In this document: positions 9,541 to 17,831 of the stretch, piece after piece
How the letters are laid out: every line of letters starts with the position of its first letter
How positions within the stretch are numbered: the first letter of the stretch is position 1
Origin: an uncultured Gemmiger sp.
Lineage (GTDB): Bacteria; Bacillota; Clostridia; Oscillospirales; Ruminococcaceae
Direction: 5' to 3'
NCBI GenBank assembly: GCA_944388215.1
Contig: CALXHT010000010.1
Coordinates: 1 to 60,926, forward strand
DNA length: 60,926 nucleotides
Position numbers and translations under genes: made by a program
The notes under the pieces: generated by a model
Told to the model about the DNA's origin: nothing
What the model saw: the letters and a program-made list of their open reading frames with translations, nothing else
Databases searched by the model: none

Positions 9541-11016
9541 ATGCTGTACATAGGAATTGACCTGGGCACCTCGGCCGTCAAGCTGCTGCTGATGGACGAG
9601 GAGGGCCACATCAAAAATACCATTTCCAAGGAGTATCCCCTGGAGTTCCCCCAGCCCGGCTGGAGCCAGCAGAACCCCGAGGACTGGAAGAAGGCAGTGC
9701 TGGGGGGCATCCCCGAACTGCTCGCCTCCTTCGACAAATCCCAGGTGGCCGGCATCGGCGCCGGCGGCCAGATGCATGGCCTGGTGGTACTGGATGAGAA
9801 CGATCAGGTGATCCGTCCGGCCATCCTGTGGAACGACGGCCGCACGGCCAGGGAGGTGGAATACCTCAACGAGGAGATCGGGCGGGAGAAGCTCTCGGCC
9901 CTCACCGCCAACATCGCCTTTGCGGGGTTCACCGCCCCCAAGATCCTGTGGATGAAGAAAAACGAGCCGGAAAACTTCGCCCGCATCCGCAAGATCATGC
10001 TTCCCAAGGACTACATCAACTACATCCTCACGGGAGTGCACTGCACCGACTACTCCGACGCCAGCGGCATGCTGCTGCTGGACGTGGAGCACAAGTGCTG
10101 GAGCCAGGAGATGCTGAAACTCTGCGGCATCACCGAGGCCCAGATGCCCAGGCTGTTTGAAAGCTACGAGGCTGTAGGCACGCTGCGCCCCGAGATCGCC
10201 GCACAGCTGGGCCTGCCCGAGACCGTCACGGTCTGCGCCGGCGCGGGAGATAATGCCGCGGCCGCCGTGGGCACCGGCACGGTGGGGGAGGGCGCCTGCA
10301 ACATCAGCCTGGGCACCTCGGGCACGCTGTTCATCTCCAGCGACCACTTCGGGGTGGACCCCCACAACGCGCTGCATGCCTTCGCCCATGCGGACGGACA
10401 CTACCATCTGATGGGCTGCATGCTCTCCGCTGCCTCCTGCAACAAGTGGTGGATGGACGAGATCCTGGGCACCCAAGACTACGGCGGCGCCCAGGCGGCC
10501 ATCACCGACGAGATGCTGGGCCGCAACCATGTGTATTTCCTGCCCTACCTGATGGGTGAGCGTTCGCCCATCAACGATACCAACGCCCGCAGCGTCTTCC
10601 TGGGCATGACGATGGACACCACCCGCACCGATATGACCCAGGCCGTGCTGGAAGGCGTGGCCTTCGCCATCCGGGACAGCTTCGAGGTGGCCCGTTCCCT
10701 GGGTCTTGACATCCGCCACAGCATGATCTGCGGCGGTGGTGCCAAGAGCCCCCTGTGGAAGAAGATCATCGCCAACGTGCTCAACGTGGAGCTGGACACC
10801 CCCGCTTCGGAGCAGGGCCCCGGCATGGGTGGCGCCATGCTGGCCATGGTGGCCTGCGGCGCCTATCCCAGCGTGCAGGCGGTCTGCGACAAGCTGGTCC
10901 AGGTGGCGGACACCGTCCGCCCCGACCCTGCCATCGCCGCCCGCTATGAGGAGCGCTACCGGCAGTTCTCCAAGATCTACCCCACCCTCAAAGCGCTCTA
11001 TCCCCAGATGCTCTAA
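9541..11016 (+). CDS. xylB: Xylulokinase-like FGGY carbohydrate kinase
   Basis: 491 residues of the FGGY kinase family. The N-terminal phosphate motif (GIDLGTSAVK), the xylulokinase-type GGQMHGLVVLD, the Asp of GAGDNAAAAVG and the C-terminal MICGGGAKSPLW are all present. The expected reaction is ATP-dependent phosphorylation of D-xylulose to D-xylulose 5-phosphate in the cytoplasm. The start ATG follows TGGAGGA. It lies 33 bp behind the permease and is followed by transaldolase, transketolase and epimerase genes, which fits a pentose route. Related kinases act on L-ribulose, D-ribulose or L-fuculose, so the substrate is not fixed by sequence alone. Confidence 0.88.
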   Translation: MLYIGIDLGTSAVKLLLMDEEGHIKNTISKEYPLEFPQPGWSQQNPEDWKKAVLGGIPELLASFDKSQVAGIGAGGQMHGLVVLDENDQVIRPAILWNDGRTAREVEYLNEEIGREKLSALTANIAFAGFTAPKILWMKKNEPENFARIRKIMLPKDYINYILTGVHCTDYSDASGMLLLDVEHKCWSQEMLKLCGITEAQMPRLFESYEAVGTLRPEIAAQLGLPETVTVCAGAGDNAAAAVGTGTVGEGACNISLGTSGTLFISSDHFGVDPHNALHAFAHADGHYHLMGCMLSAASCNKWWMDEILGTQDYGGAQAAITDEMLGRNHVYFLPYLMGERSPINDTNARSVFLGMTMDTTRTDMTQAVLEGVAFAIRDSFEVARSLGLDIRHSMICGGGAKSPLWKKIIANVLNVELDTPASEQGPGMGGAMLAMVACGAYPSVQAVCDKLVQVADTVRPDPAIAARYEERYRQFSKIYPTLKALYPQML

Positions 11017-11034
11017 CCGAAAGGAGCGGTTTGT

Positions 11035-11271
11035 ATGAAGGAACAAACCCAAATGATCCTGCGCCTGGCCGTGGGCGCCTACCTGGTGTACCTGGCTTAC
11101 CAGCTCATCAGCAGTCAGATGGCCGGCGGTACCGGCATGAATGATCTGCTGGCCTACGGGGCCGGCGCCGTGCTGGCACTGGGCGGACTTGCCTTCTGCG
11201 TCTATGCCGTGTGGCGGTGGCGCCGGGAGCGCGCCGCCCAGGCGGAGGCGCTGACCAAGAAGGAACCGTGA
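11035..11271 (+). CDS. Small two-helix membrane protein
   Basis: 78 residues with two predicted transmembrane helices (about residues 8-27 and 38-60) and a positively charged cytoplasmic tail. It has a good ribosome site (AAAGGAG) and lies inside the operon, 18 bp after the kinase. Its stop overlaps the start of the next gene (GTGA). I do not recognise a family. The tight coupling suggests it works with the YczE-like membrane protein that follows. Confidence 0.65.
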   Translation: MKEQTQMILRLAVGAYLVYLAYQLISSQMAGGTGMNDLLAYGAGAVLALGGLAFCVYAVWRWRRERAAQAEALTKKEP

Positions 11272-11942
11272 AAGGGAAAACTTTGCGGGAACTTCTGGTG
11301 CGGGTGGTGCTGCTGCTCCTGGGGCTGTGCATCGCCCACCTGGGCGTGGCACTCTTCCTTCAGACAAACCTGGGTTCGGACCCCTTCAACGTCTTCGTGC
11401 AGGGGCTGTTCCGGACTTTCCCGCAGATTGCGGGATTTCCCATGACCCATGGTCGGGTCCATCTGATCGTGTCTTTGCTCATCATGGTGGTCCTCCTGGT
11501 GGTGGACCGCAGCTATGTGGGCATCGGCACGGTACTCTGCATGGCGCTGGGCGGCCCGATCATTGATGTCTATACCCTGTGGCTGGCGCCCTTCCTCAAC
11601 GAAGGGCTGCCCCTTCCCCTCCGGGTGGGGCTGCTGGCGGTGGGGTGCGTGATCCTGGCTTTCGGCATGACCATCGTCATCCGCTCCCAGGCGGGCACCG
11701 GCCCCAACGATCTGGTGGCCGTGGTGCTCAGCGACAAGAGCGGAAAACCGTTCGGCCCGGTGCGGATCGGGGTGGACCTGGCCTTCGTGCTCATCGGCTT
11801 CGTGCTGGGGGGCGTGGTAGGCGTGGGCACCATCATCTGCGCCTTTCTGGTGGGGCCGGCCGCGCAGCTGTTCTTTCCCCTCAGCCAGAAAATCTGTACC
11901 TTTGCATTGGAACGATTCGCGGGAATTCCTTCCCGCACTTGA
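11268..11942 (+). CDS. YczE/YitT-family membrane protein
   Basis: 224 residues with about five to six membrane helices. The repeat-like segments LGVALFLQTNLGSDPFNVF and FGMTIVIRSQAGTGPNDLV are characteristic of the YczE/YyaS/YitT family (COG2364), whose function is not established. The start is GTG 11268, overlapping the TGA of the previous gene; the longer frame from 11211 would run through the preceding gene. Its place inside a sugar operon suggests a transport or membrane-sensing role connected with the pentose, but this is inference. Confidence 0.8.
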   Translation: MKGKTLRELLVRVVLLLLGLCIAHLGVALFLQTNLGSDPFNVFVQGLFRTFPQIAGFPMTHGRVHLIVSLLIMVVLLVVDRSYVGIGTVLCMALGGPIIDVYTLWLAPFLNEGLPLPLRVGLLAVGCVILAFGMTIVIRSQAGTGPNDLVAVVLSDKSGKPFGPVRIGVDLAFVLIGFVLGGVVGVGTIICAFLVGPAAQLFFPLSQKICTFALERFAGIPSRT

Positions 11943-11953
11943 GGTGATACGTT

Positions 11954-12589
11954 ATGAAAATTCAATCGGTAACGGACGCCGCCTTTGCCCCCTACGGCAA
12001 GGTGCTGGCGGGCTACGATACGGCGGCGCTGGTGCAGACACTGCAGTCCGTGACGCCCATCCCGGAAGGTACGGACTACGTGCCCTCCCAGCCTGAACTG
12101 GAGCAGCTGCCCATCGCGGCGCAGTTCTCCGCCAACGGCTACGGCGGCATGCCGGTCCAGCTGGGCTGGTGCAACGGTCACAACACCAAGCTCAACTGCC
12201 TGGAATATCACCGGGACAGTGAGCTGAACGTCGGCGCCCAGGACTTCATCCTGCTGCTGGCCAAGGAGGACGACATCGTGGACGGCAAGCTGGACACCGC
12301 CAGGGTCCAGGCCTTCAAGGTCCCCGCCGGTGTGGTGGTGGAAGTCTACGCCACCACGCTGCACTACGCCCCCTGCTCCGCCGCCCCCGGCGCCGGATTC
12401 CAGGTGGTGGTGGTGCTGCCCCGGGGCACCAACGGCCCCAAGCCGGACATGACCCCGCTGAACGACGAGGACAAGACGCTGTGGGCCTGCAACAAGTGGC
12501 TGCTGGCCCATCCCGAATCCGCCGAAGCCGGCCAGGGCGCCGTTCAGGCCCTCACCGGTGAAAACATCGATATTGCATCCCTGCTGTAA
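11954..12589 (+). CDS. DUF4867 family protein (cupin-like)
   Basis: 211 residues. It resembles DUF4867 proteins, which have a cupin-like fold related to ureidoglycolate lyase; the block LNCLEYHRDSELNVGAQDF, with its Glu and His residues, is the likely metal or substrate site. It lies 11 bp after the membrane gene and 20 bp before the fucose-isomerase-like gene. DUF4867 genes are often seen beside such isomerases, so it may be a sugar mutarotase or an accessory isomerase. No reaction has been shown to my knowledge, and I infer only a role in the same pathway. Confidence 0.8.
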   Translation: MKIQSVTDAAFAPYGKVLAGYDTAALVQTLQSVTPIPEGTDYVPSQPELEQLPIAAQFSANGYGGMPVQLGWCNGHNTKLNCLEYHRDSELNVGAQDFILLLAKEDDIVDGKLDTARVQAFKVPAGVVVEVYATTLHYAPCSAAPGAGFQVVVVLPRGTNGPKPDMTPLNDEDKTLWACNKWLLAHPESAEAGQGAVQALTGENIDIASLL

Positions 12590-12609
12590 AAATAAAGGAG
12601 GAATTCCCC

Positions 12610-14100
12610 ATGAAATCTACGAACATTCCTGAAGTCCATCTCGGCATTATTGCCGTCAGCCGTGACTGCTTCCCCATCGCCCTGTCCACCCAGCGCCGCG
12701 AGAACATCGTGGCGGCCTGCAAGGCCAAGGGCACCGAGATCTACCAGTGCCCCGTCACCGTGGAGAACGAGGCCGACATGGAGAAGGCCGTGGCCGACGT
12801 GCAGGCTGCGGGCTGCAACGCCCTGACGGTCTTCCTGGGCAACTTCGGCCCCGAGACCCCCGAGACCCTCATCGCCAAATACTTCGACGGCCCCGTCATG
12901 TACGTGGCGGCTGCCGAGGGCGACGGCGATATGATCAACGGCCGCGGCGACGCCTACTGCGGCATGCTGAACTGCTCCTACAACCTGGGTATGCGCCACC
13001 TGAAGGGCTATATTCCCGAGTACCCCGTGGGCACCGCCGAGGAACTGGCCGACAAGATCGCCGAGTTCGTGCCCATCGCCCGCACCATCCTGGGCGTCAA
13101 GAACCTGAAGATCATCTCCTTCGGCCCCCGTCCCCAGGACTTCTTCGCCTGCAACGCCCCCATCAAGGGTCTGTACGAGCTGGGCGTGGAGATCGAGGAG
13201 AACTCCGAGCTGGATCTGCTGGTGTCCTACAAGGCCCATGCCAACGATCCCCGCATTCCCGATGTATGCGCCGACATGGCCGCCGAGATGGGCGAGGGCA
13301 AGTACTATCCCGACCTGCTGGCCCGCATGGCGCAGTTCGAGCTGACCCTGCTGGATTGGGCCGACGCCCACAAGGGCAGCAAGAAGTATGTGGCCTTCGC
13401 CGACAAGTGCTGGCCGGCCTTCCCGTCCCAGTTCGGCTTTGAGCCCTGCTTCGTCAACTCCCGCCTGGTCAGCCGCGGCATCCCCGTCTCCTGCGAGGTG
13501 GATATCTACGGCGCCCTGTCCGAGTACATCGGCATGTGCGTTACCGGCGACACCGTCACCCTGCTGGACATCAACAACAGCGTGCCCAAGTACATCTACG
13601 ACGAGGACATCGCCGGCAAGTTCCCCTACACCCTCACCGATACCTTCATGGGCTTCCACTGCGGCAACACGCCGTCCTGCAAGATGTGCGCCGACCGCGC
13701 CGTCAAGTATCAGCTGATCCAGCATCGTCTGCTGGAGCCGGCGGGCAGCGAGCCCGACTTCACCCGCGGCACGCTGGAAGGCGACATCGCGGCTTCCGAC
13801 ATCACCTTCTACCGCCTGCAGTGCGACAGCGAGGGCAACCTCCGCGCCTACATCGCCCAGGGCGAGGTCCTGCCTGTGGCCACCCGTTCCTTCGGCGGCA
13901 TCGGCATCTTCGCCATCCCCGAAATGGGCCGCTTCTACCGTCACGTTCTGGTGCAGAAGCGCTACCCGCATCACGGCGCCGTGGCCTTCGCTCACTGCGG
14001 CAAGGCCCTGTTCGAGGTCTTCAAGTATCTGGGCATCGGCGACATCGCCTACAACCAGCCCAAGGCCCTGCCGTACCCCACCGAGAATCCCTGGGCGTAA
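12610..14100 (+). CDS. L-fucose/L-arabinose isomerase family protein
   Basis: 496 residues. The protein has the fucose/arabinose isomerase fold: N-terminal Rossmann-like domains (GIIAVSRDCFPIALS, ALTVFLGNFGPETPE) and a C-terminal catalytic domain. The metal ligands expected for FucI/AraA appear as Glu296 (CEVDIYG), Asp320 (LLDINN) and His350 (GFHCGNTP). Ribosome site AAAGGAGG precedes ATG 12610. It is the only aldose-ketose isomerase candidate in the operon, as xylA, araA and rhaA are absent, so it should make the pentulose used by the kinase. Members of this group are often annotated only at family level. The substrate could be D-xylose, D-arabinose, L-arabinose or a related sugar. Confidence 0.85.
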   Translation: MKSTNIPEVHLGIIAVSRDCFPIALSTQRRENIVAACKAKGTEIYQCPVTVENEADMEKAVADVQAAGCNALTVFLGNFGPETPETLIAKYFDGPVMYVAAAEGDGDMINGRGDAYCGMLNCSYNLGMRHLKGYIPEYPVGTAEELADKIAEFVPIARTILGVKNLKIISFGPRPQDFFACNAPIKGLYELGVEIEENSELDLLVSYKAHANDPRIPDVCADMAAEMGEGKYYPDLLARMAQFELTLLDWADAHKGSKKYVAFADKCWPAFPSQFGFEPCFVNSRLVSRGIPVSCEVDIYGALSEYIGMCVTGDTVTLLDINNSVPKYIYDEDIAGKFPYTLTDTFMGFHCGNTPSCKMCADRAVKYQLIQHRLLEPAGSEPDFTRGTLEGDIAASDITFYRLQCDSEGNLRAYIAQGEVLPVATRSFGGIGIFAIPEMGRFYRHVLVQKRYPHHGAVAFAHCGKALFEVFKYLGIGDIAYNQPKALPYPTENPWA

Positions 14101-14124
14101 TCATCGGAAAGGAAGTTTTCTGTC

Positions 14125-14784
14125 ATGAAATTCTTCATTGATACCGCCAATGTGGAGGAGATCCGCAAGGCCAACGATATGGGCGTCATCGCCGGCGTCA
14201 CCACCAACCCCAGCCTCATCGCCAAGGAAGGCCGTGACTACGCCGAGACGCTGGCGGAGATCGCCACCATCGTGGATGGCCCCATCAGCGGTGAGGTGAA
14301 AGCCACCACCACCGACGCCGAGACTATGGTCAAGGAGGGCGAGGCCATCTACGCCCTGGATCCCAAGCACATGGTGGTCAAGATCCCCATGACCGCCGAG
14401 GGCCTCAAGGCCATCAAAGCACTGTCCGCCAAGGGCATCCCCACCAACTGCACGCTGATCTTCAGCGCCAACCAGGCGCTGCTGGCGGCCCGTGCCGGCG
14501 CCACCTACGTCAGCCCCTTCCTGGGCCGTCTGGATGACATTTCCCAGCGGGGCATCGAACTCATCGAGACCATCCACGACATGTTCCTGAACTACCCCGA
14601 TATCCAGACCCAGATCATCGCCGCCAGCGTGCGCAACCCCATCCATGTGACGGACTGTGCCCTGGCCGGTGCGGATATCGCCACGGTGCCCTACAAGGTC
14701 ATCGAGCAGATGCTCCATCATCCGTTGACCGACTCGGGCATCGAGAAGTTCAAGGAAGACTACTGCAAGGTCTTTGGTGAATGA
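14125..14784 (+). CDS. tal: Transaldolase / fructose-6-phosphate aldolase family
   Basis: 219 residues, the length of the short transaldolases (TalC/FSA type). The N-terminus [15 protein letters not shown] and the Schiff-base lysine Lys86 (HMVVKIPMT) are clear, as are [12 protein letters not shown] and the C-terminal TDSGIEKF. It transfers a dihydroxyacetone unit from fructose 6-phosphate (or sedoheptulose 7-phosphate) in the non-oxidative pentose phosphate pathway. It sits between the isomerase-like gene and transketolase, so the operon carries a complete route from pentulose phosphate to glycolysis. Fructose-6-phosphate aldolase activity cannot be excluded. Confidence 0.92.
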   Translation: MKFFIDTANVEEIRKANDMGVIAGVTTNPSLIAKEGRDYAETLAEIATIVDGPISGEVKATTTDAETMVKEGEAIYALDPKHMVVKIPMTAEGLKAIKALSAKGIPTNCTLIFSANQALLAARAGATYVSPFLGRLDDISQRGIELIETIHDMFLNYPDIQTQIIAASVRNPIHVTDCALAGADIATVPYKVIEQMLHHPLTDSGIEKFKEDYCKVFGE

Positions 14785-14785
14785 T

Positions 14786-15637
14786 ATGACGAAAGAAGAG
14801 CGTTTGGGGCTGCAGATTGCAGCCTGCAAGGTGCGGATGGGCATCATCGAGGCCACCCACGGGGCAAAGTCCGGGCATCCGGGCGGCAGCCTGTCGGCGG
14901 CGGATCTGTTTGCCTATCTGTACAACCAGGAGATGCGGATCGACCCCGCCAACCCGAAGTGGGAGGACCGGGACCGGTTCGTGCTTTCCAAGGGTCACAC
15001 GGCGCCGGGGCTCTACAGCGCGCTGGCCTACCGGGGCTTTTTCCCGGTGGCCGACCTGCCCACCCTGCGTCACATCGACAGCTACCTCCAGGGTCACCCC
15101 AACATGAACACGGTGCCCGGCGTGGATATGTCCACCGGCAGCCTGGGCCAGGGCGTTTCCTGCGCCGCAGGCATGGCCAAAGCCGCCAAGTACCTGCACA
15201 AGGATGATGTTCGGGTCTACACCCTGCTGGGCGACGGCGAGATCGAGGAGGGCGAAGTGTGGGAATCCTTCCTCTTCGCCGCCAAGTACAAGCTGGACAA
15301 TTTCTGCGTCATCATCGACCTGAACGGCCTGCAGATCGACGGCCCCACCAGCGAAGTCATGCCCACCGACCCGGTGGACGCCAAGCTGCGGGACTTCGGG
15401 TTCCGCACGGTGTCCATCAACGGCCATGACTTTGTCCAGATGGATGATGCCTTCCAGTACTTCCACTGGCAGACCGGCGCGCCCACCGCCATCCTGATGC
15501 ATACCACCAAGGGCAAGGGCGTCAGCTATATGGAAAACCAGGTGGGCTGGCACGGCAAGGCCCCCAACGATGAGGAATACAAGATCGCCATGGAGGAGCT
15601 CAAGGCCCAGCTGGCGGGACTGGAGGCACAGCTATGA
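14786..15637 (+). CDS. tktA: Transketolase, N-terminal subunit
   Basis: 283 residues, carrying the thiamine-diphosphate-binding half of a split transketolase. Visible motifs are SGHPGGSLSAADL, LSKGHTAPGLYSAL and the GDGEIEEGEVWE diphosphate/Mg site (GDG...N). The start ATG 14786 lies two bases after the transaldolase stop; an upstream TTG in frame overlaps the transaldolase gene and is less likely. With the next gene product it transfers two-carbon units between ketose and aldose phosphates. Split transketolases are common in Bacillota sugar operons. Confidence 0.92.
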   Translation: MTKEERLGLQIAACKVRMGIIEATHGAKSGHPGGSLSAADLFAYLYNQEMRIDPANPKWEDRDRFVLSKGHTAPGLYSALAYRGFFPVADLPTLRHIDSYLQGHPNMNTVPGVDMSTGSLGQGVSCAAGMAKAAKYLHKDDVRVYTLLGDGEIEEGEVWESFLFAAKYKLDNFCVIIDLNGLQIDGPTSEVMPTDPVDAKLRDFGFRTVSINGHDFVQMDDAFQYFHWQTGAPTAILMHTTKGKGVSYMENQVGWHGKAPNDEEYKIAMEELKAQLAGLEAQL

Positions 15638-16572
15638 GTGAGGTCAAAAAGATAGCCACCCGGGACAGCTACGGTGCGGCGCTGGTGGAACTGGCGCAGG
15701 ACCATCCCGACGTGGTGGTGCTGGATGCCGACCTGGCCGCCGCCACAAAGACCGGCGTGTTCAAGAAGGCCTACCCCGACCGTCATTTTGACTGCGGCAT
15801 CGCCGAGAGCAACATGATGGCCACCGCCGCCGGCATGGCGGCCATGGGACTGGTGCCCTTCGCCTCCAGCTTTGCCATGTTCGCCGCGGGCCGTGCCTTT
15901 GAACAGGTGCGCAACTCCATCGGCTATCCCCACCTGAACGTGAAGATCGGTGCCACCCACGGCGGCATCTCGGTGGGCGAGGACGGAGCTTCCCACCAGT
16001 GCTGTGAGGATTTCGCGCTCATGCGCTCCATCCCCGGCATGACGGTGCTCTGCCCCTCCGACGACGTGGAAGCCCGCGCCGCCGTCAAGGCAGCCTACGA
16101 GCACCAGGGCCCCGTTTACCTGCGGTTCGGCCGTCTGGCGGTGCCCGTGATCCACGACGAAGCCAACTTTAAATTTGAAATCGGCAAGGGCGAGCAGCTC
16201 ACCGAGGGCAACGACGTGGCGATCCTGGCCACCGGCCTGGAGGTGGGCGAAGCCCTCACTGCCGCCGAACAGCTGAAAAACGAGGGCATCCAGGCCCGGG
16301 TCATCAACCTCTGCACCATCAAGCCGCTGGACGAGGAAATCGTCATCAAGGCGGCCAAGGAATGTGGTGCCGTTGTCACCTGCGAGGAGCACAGCATCCT
16401 GGGCGGCCTGGGCGAAGCGGTGGCCGCGGTGCTGGGCGAACAGTGCCCGACGAAGATGCGCCGTGTGGGCGTGAAGGATACCTTCGGCCACTCCGGCCCG
16501 GCCTGGGACCTGCTGGAACAGTTCGGCCTGCGTTCGGACGCCATCGTCGCGGCCGTGAAGGAGCTGGTCTGA
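15634..16572 (+). CDS. tktB: Transketolase, C-terminal subunit
   Basis: 312 residues holding the pyrimidine-binding and C-terminal domains of transketolase. The segments DLAAATKTGVF, CGIAESNMMATAAGMA (with the catalytic Glu) and THGGISVGEDGASHQ are typical. ATG overlaps the stop of the N-terminal subunit gene (ATGA), so the two chains are translationally coupled and form one enzyme. The region after residue 190 (VAILATGLEVGEALTAAEQL) is the transketolase C-terminal domain. Confidence 0.92.
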   Translation: MSEVKKIATRDSYGAALVELAQDHPDVVVLDADLAAATKTGVFKKAYPDRHFDCGIAESNMMATAAGMAAMGLVPFASSFAMFAAGRAFEQVRNSIGYPHLNVKIGATHGGISVGEDGASHQCCEDFALMRSIPGMTVLCPSDDVEARAAVKAAYEHQGPVYLRFGRLAVPVIHDEANFKFEIGKGEQLTEGNDVAILATGLEVGEALTAAEQLKNEGIQARVINLCTIKPLDEEIVIKAAKECGAVVTCEEHSILGGLGEAVAAVLGEQCPTKMRRVGVKDTFGHSGPAWDLLEQFGLRSDAIVAAVKELV

Positions 16573-16588
16573 GAGGACCGGGGAAGCC

Positions 16589-17236
16589 ATGTTTGAACTG
16601 TGTGCTTCCATCCTGGCGGCGGATTTCGCCCATCTGTCCCGGGACGTGCAGACGGCGGAGGCGGCCGGTGTGGATGCCTTCCACATCGACATCATGGACG
16701 GCCACTTTGTGCCGGCCATCTCCTTCGGCACCGGCATGGTGCGCACCATGCGCAGCCTGACCCACAAGCCGCTGGATGTTCACCTGATGGTGGACCGTCC
16801 GCTGGATTTTGTGGCGGAACTGGCAGCCTTGGGTGCGGAACGGGTATCGGTGCACGCCGAAGTGCCGGGCGGCCCCGGCGAGGCCCTGGCGGCCATCCGG
16901 GCCGCGGGTATGCAGGCGGGCCTGGTGCTCAACCCCGAGACGCCGCTGGAGACCGCAACGCCCTACCTGCCACAGATCGGCCAGCTGCTGCTCATGACGG
17001 TGCAGCCGGGGCGGGGCGGACAGCCCTACCTGCCGGGCAGCAACGCCCGCATTGCAGCAGCCAAAGCGATGCTGGGAAACGCCCTCCATCCGGTGACCAT
17101 CCAGGTGGACGGCGGCATCACGGCCAGAACCCTGCCCGGCGCTTACCAGGCAGGAGCGGGCAGTGTGGTGTCGGGCAGCGCGGTGTTTGCCGGACCCATT
17201 GCCTTCAATGTAAGAGCCTTGCGGTGCGCTACCTGA
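16589..17236 (+). CDS. rpe: Ribulose-phosphate 3-epimerase
   Basis: 215 residues, a TIM-barrel epimerase. The family signatures HIDIMDGHFVP (residues 31-41), VHLMV and IQVDGGI are present. The usual MSVNPGFGGQ loop is here MTVQPGRGGQ, a modest change at the phosphate-facing loop. It interconverts D-ribulose 5-phosphate and D-xylulose 5-phosphate, so it links either possible kinase product to transketolase. It is the last gene of the operon, 17 bp behind tktB, and is followed by a strong terminator. Allulose-6-phosphate epimerase is a related possibility. Confidence 0.88.
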   Translation: MFELCASILAADFAHLSRDVQTAEAAGVDAFHIDIMDGHFVPAISFGTGMVRTMRSLTHKPLDVHLMVDRPLDFVAELAALGAERVSVHAEVPGGPGEALAAIRAAGMQAGLVLNPETPLETATPYLPQIGQLLLMTVQPGRGGQPYLPGSNARIAAAKAMLGNALHPVTIQVDGGITARTLPGAYQAGAGSVVSGSAVFAGPIAFNVRALRCAT

Positions 17237-17259
17237 ATTTGCGTATCGCTCCCTATTCA

Positions 17260-17296
17260 AAAACGTGCCGGTCCTTTTGGGCCGGCACGTTTTGTT
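17260..17296 (+). terminator. Terminator of the pentose operon
   Basis: AAAACGTGCCGG (17260-17271) pairs perfectly with CCGGCACGTTTT (17282-17293), followed by GTTTTG. Confidence 0.9.
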
Positions 17297-17316
17297 TTGC
17301 GGCAAAAATGTCTGCC

Positions 17317-17364
17317 TTGACTTTGGTCCGAAATCGTACTATACTCTTGGTGCGAAATCGTACC
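17317..17364 (+). promoter_or_regulatory. MarR-MATE promoter with two operators
   Basis: TTGACT at 17317-17322 and TATACT at 17340-17345 have a 17-bp spacer. Two near-palindromic 14-mers of the form GTNCGAAATCGTAC lie at 17326-17339 (within the spacer, abutting the -10) and 17350-17363 (at the transcription start), 24 bp apart. They are probable binding sites of the MarR protein encoded just downstream. Confidence 0.8.
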
Positions 17365-17378
17365 AAGGAGGCAGTTTC

Positions 17379-17831
17379 ATGCAAGGCAAAACCCGGGCAT
17401 CGTTGAACCGGTTCAACTATCTTTTGGGGGAGACCGAGGCCCTCTACCACGAGATGGCCCACGCCCTGGGCGTATCGGACAGCGCCATGAAGATCCTGTA
17501 TGCGGTGTGCGACGCGGGGGAACCCTGCCCGCTCCAGGGAGTCCGCCGCCGCAGCGGCCTGACCAAACAGACGGTGAATTCGGCGCTGCGCAAATTGGAA
17601 GGGGAGGGCATCCTCTATCTGGAAAACACCCACCGCCGGGGCAAGCAGGTGCGGCTCACCGAAGCCGGGCGGGCACTGGCGGCGCGCACGGCGCTGCCGG
17701 TCATCGACATGGAGAACGATGTCTTCGGCGCCTGGGCACCCGAGGATGTGCAGACCTATCTGGCGCTGACCGAACGGTTCCTCAACGATATGCGGCAGCG
17801 CGCCGCCGCACCGGGAGGACCGCTGGCATGA
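17379..17831 (+). CDS. MarR-family transcriptional regulator
   Basis: 150 residues. A winged helix-turn-helix runs from about residue 45 to 95 (VRRRSGLTKQTVNSALRKLE, then the LENTHRRGKQVRLTEAGR wing). MarR proteins usually repress efflux genes and are released by small ligands. The start ATG follows AAGGAGG; the longer frame from 17265 includes the promoter and is rejected. Its stop overlaps the start of the MATE gene (ATGA), and the two operators upstream imply autoregulation of the pair. Confidence 0.88.
   Translation: MQGKTRASLNRFNYLLGETEALYHEMAHALGVSDSAMKILYAVCDAGEPCPLQGVRRRSGLTKQTVNSALRKLEGEGILYLENTHRRGKQVRLTEAGRALAARTALPVIDMENDVFGAWAPEDVQTYLALTERFLNDMRQRAAAPGGPLA

Noticed and set aside
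11211-11267. Longer N-terminus of the YczE-like protein
   Set aside because: It would lie entirely within the previous gene and add a Gly/Arg-rich stretch; GTG at 11268 overlaps the stop as GTGA.
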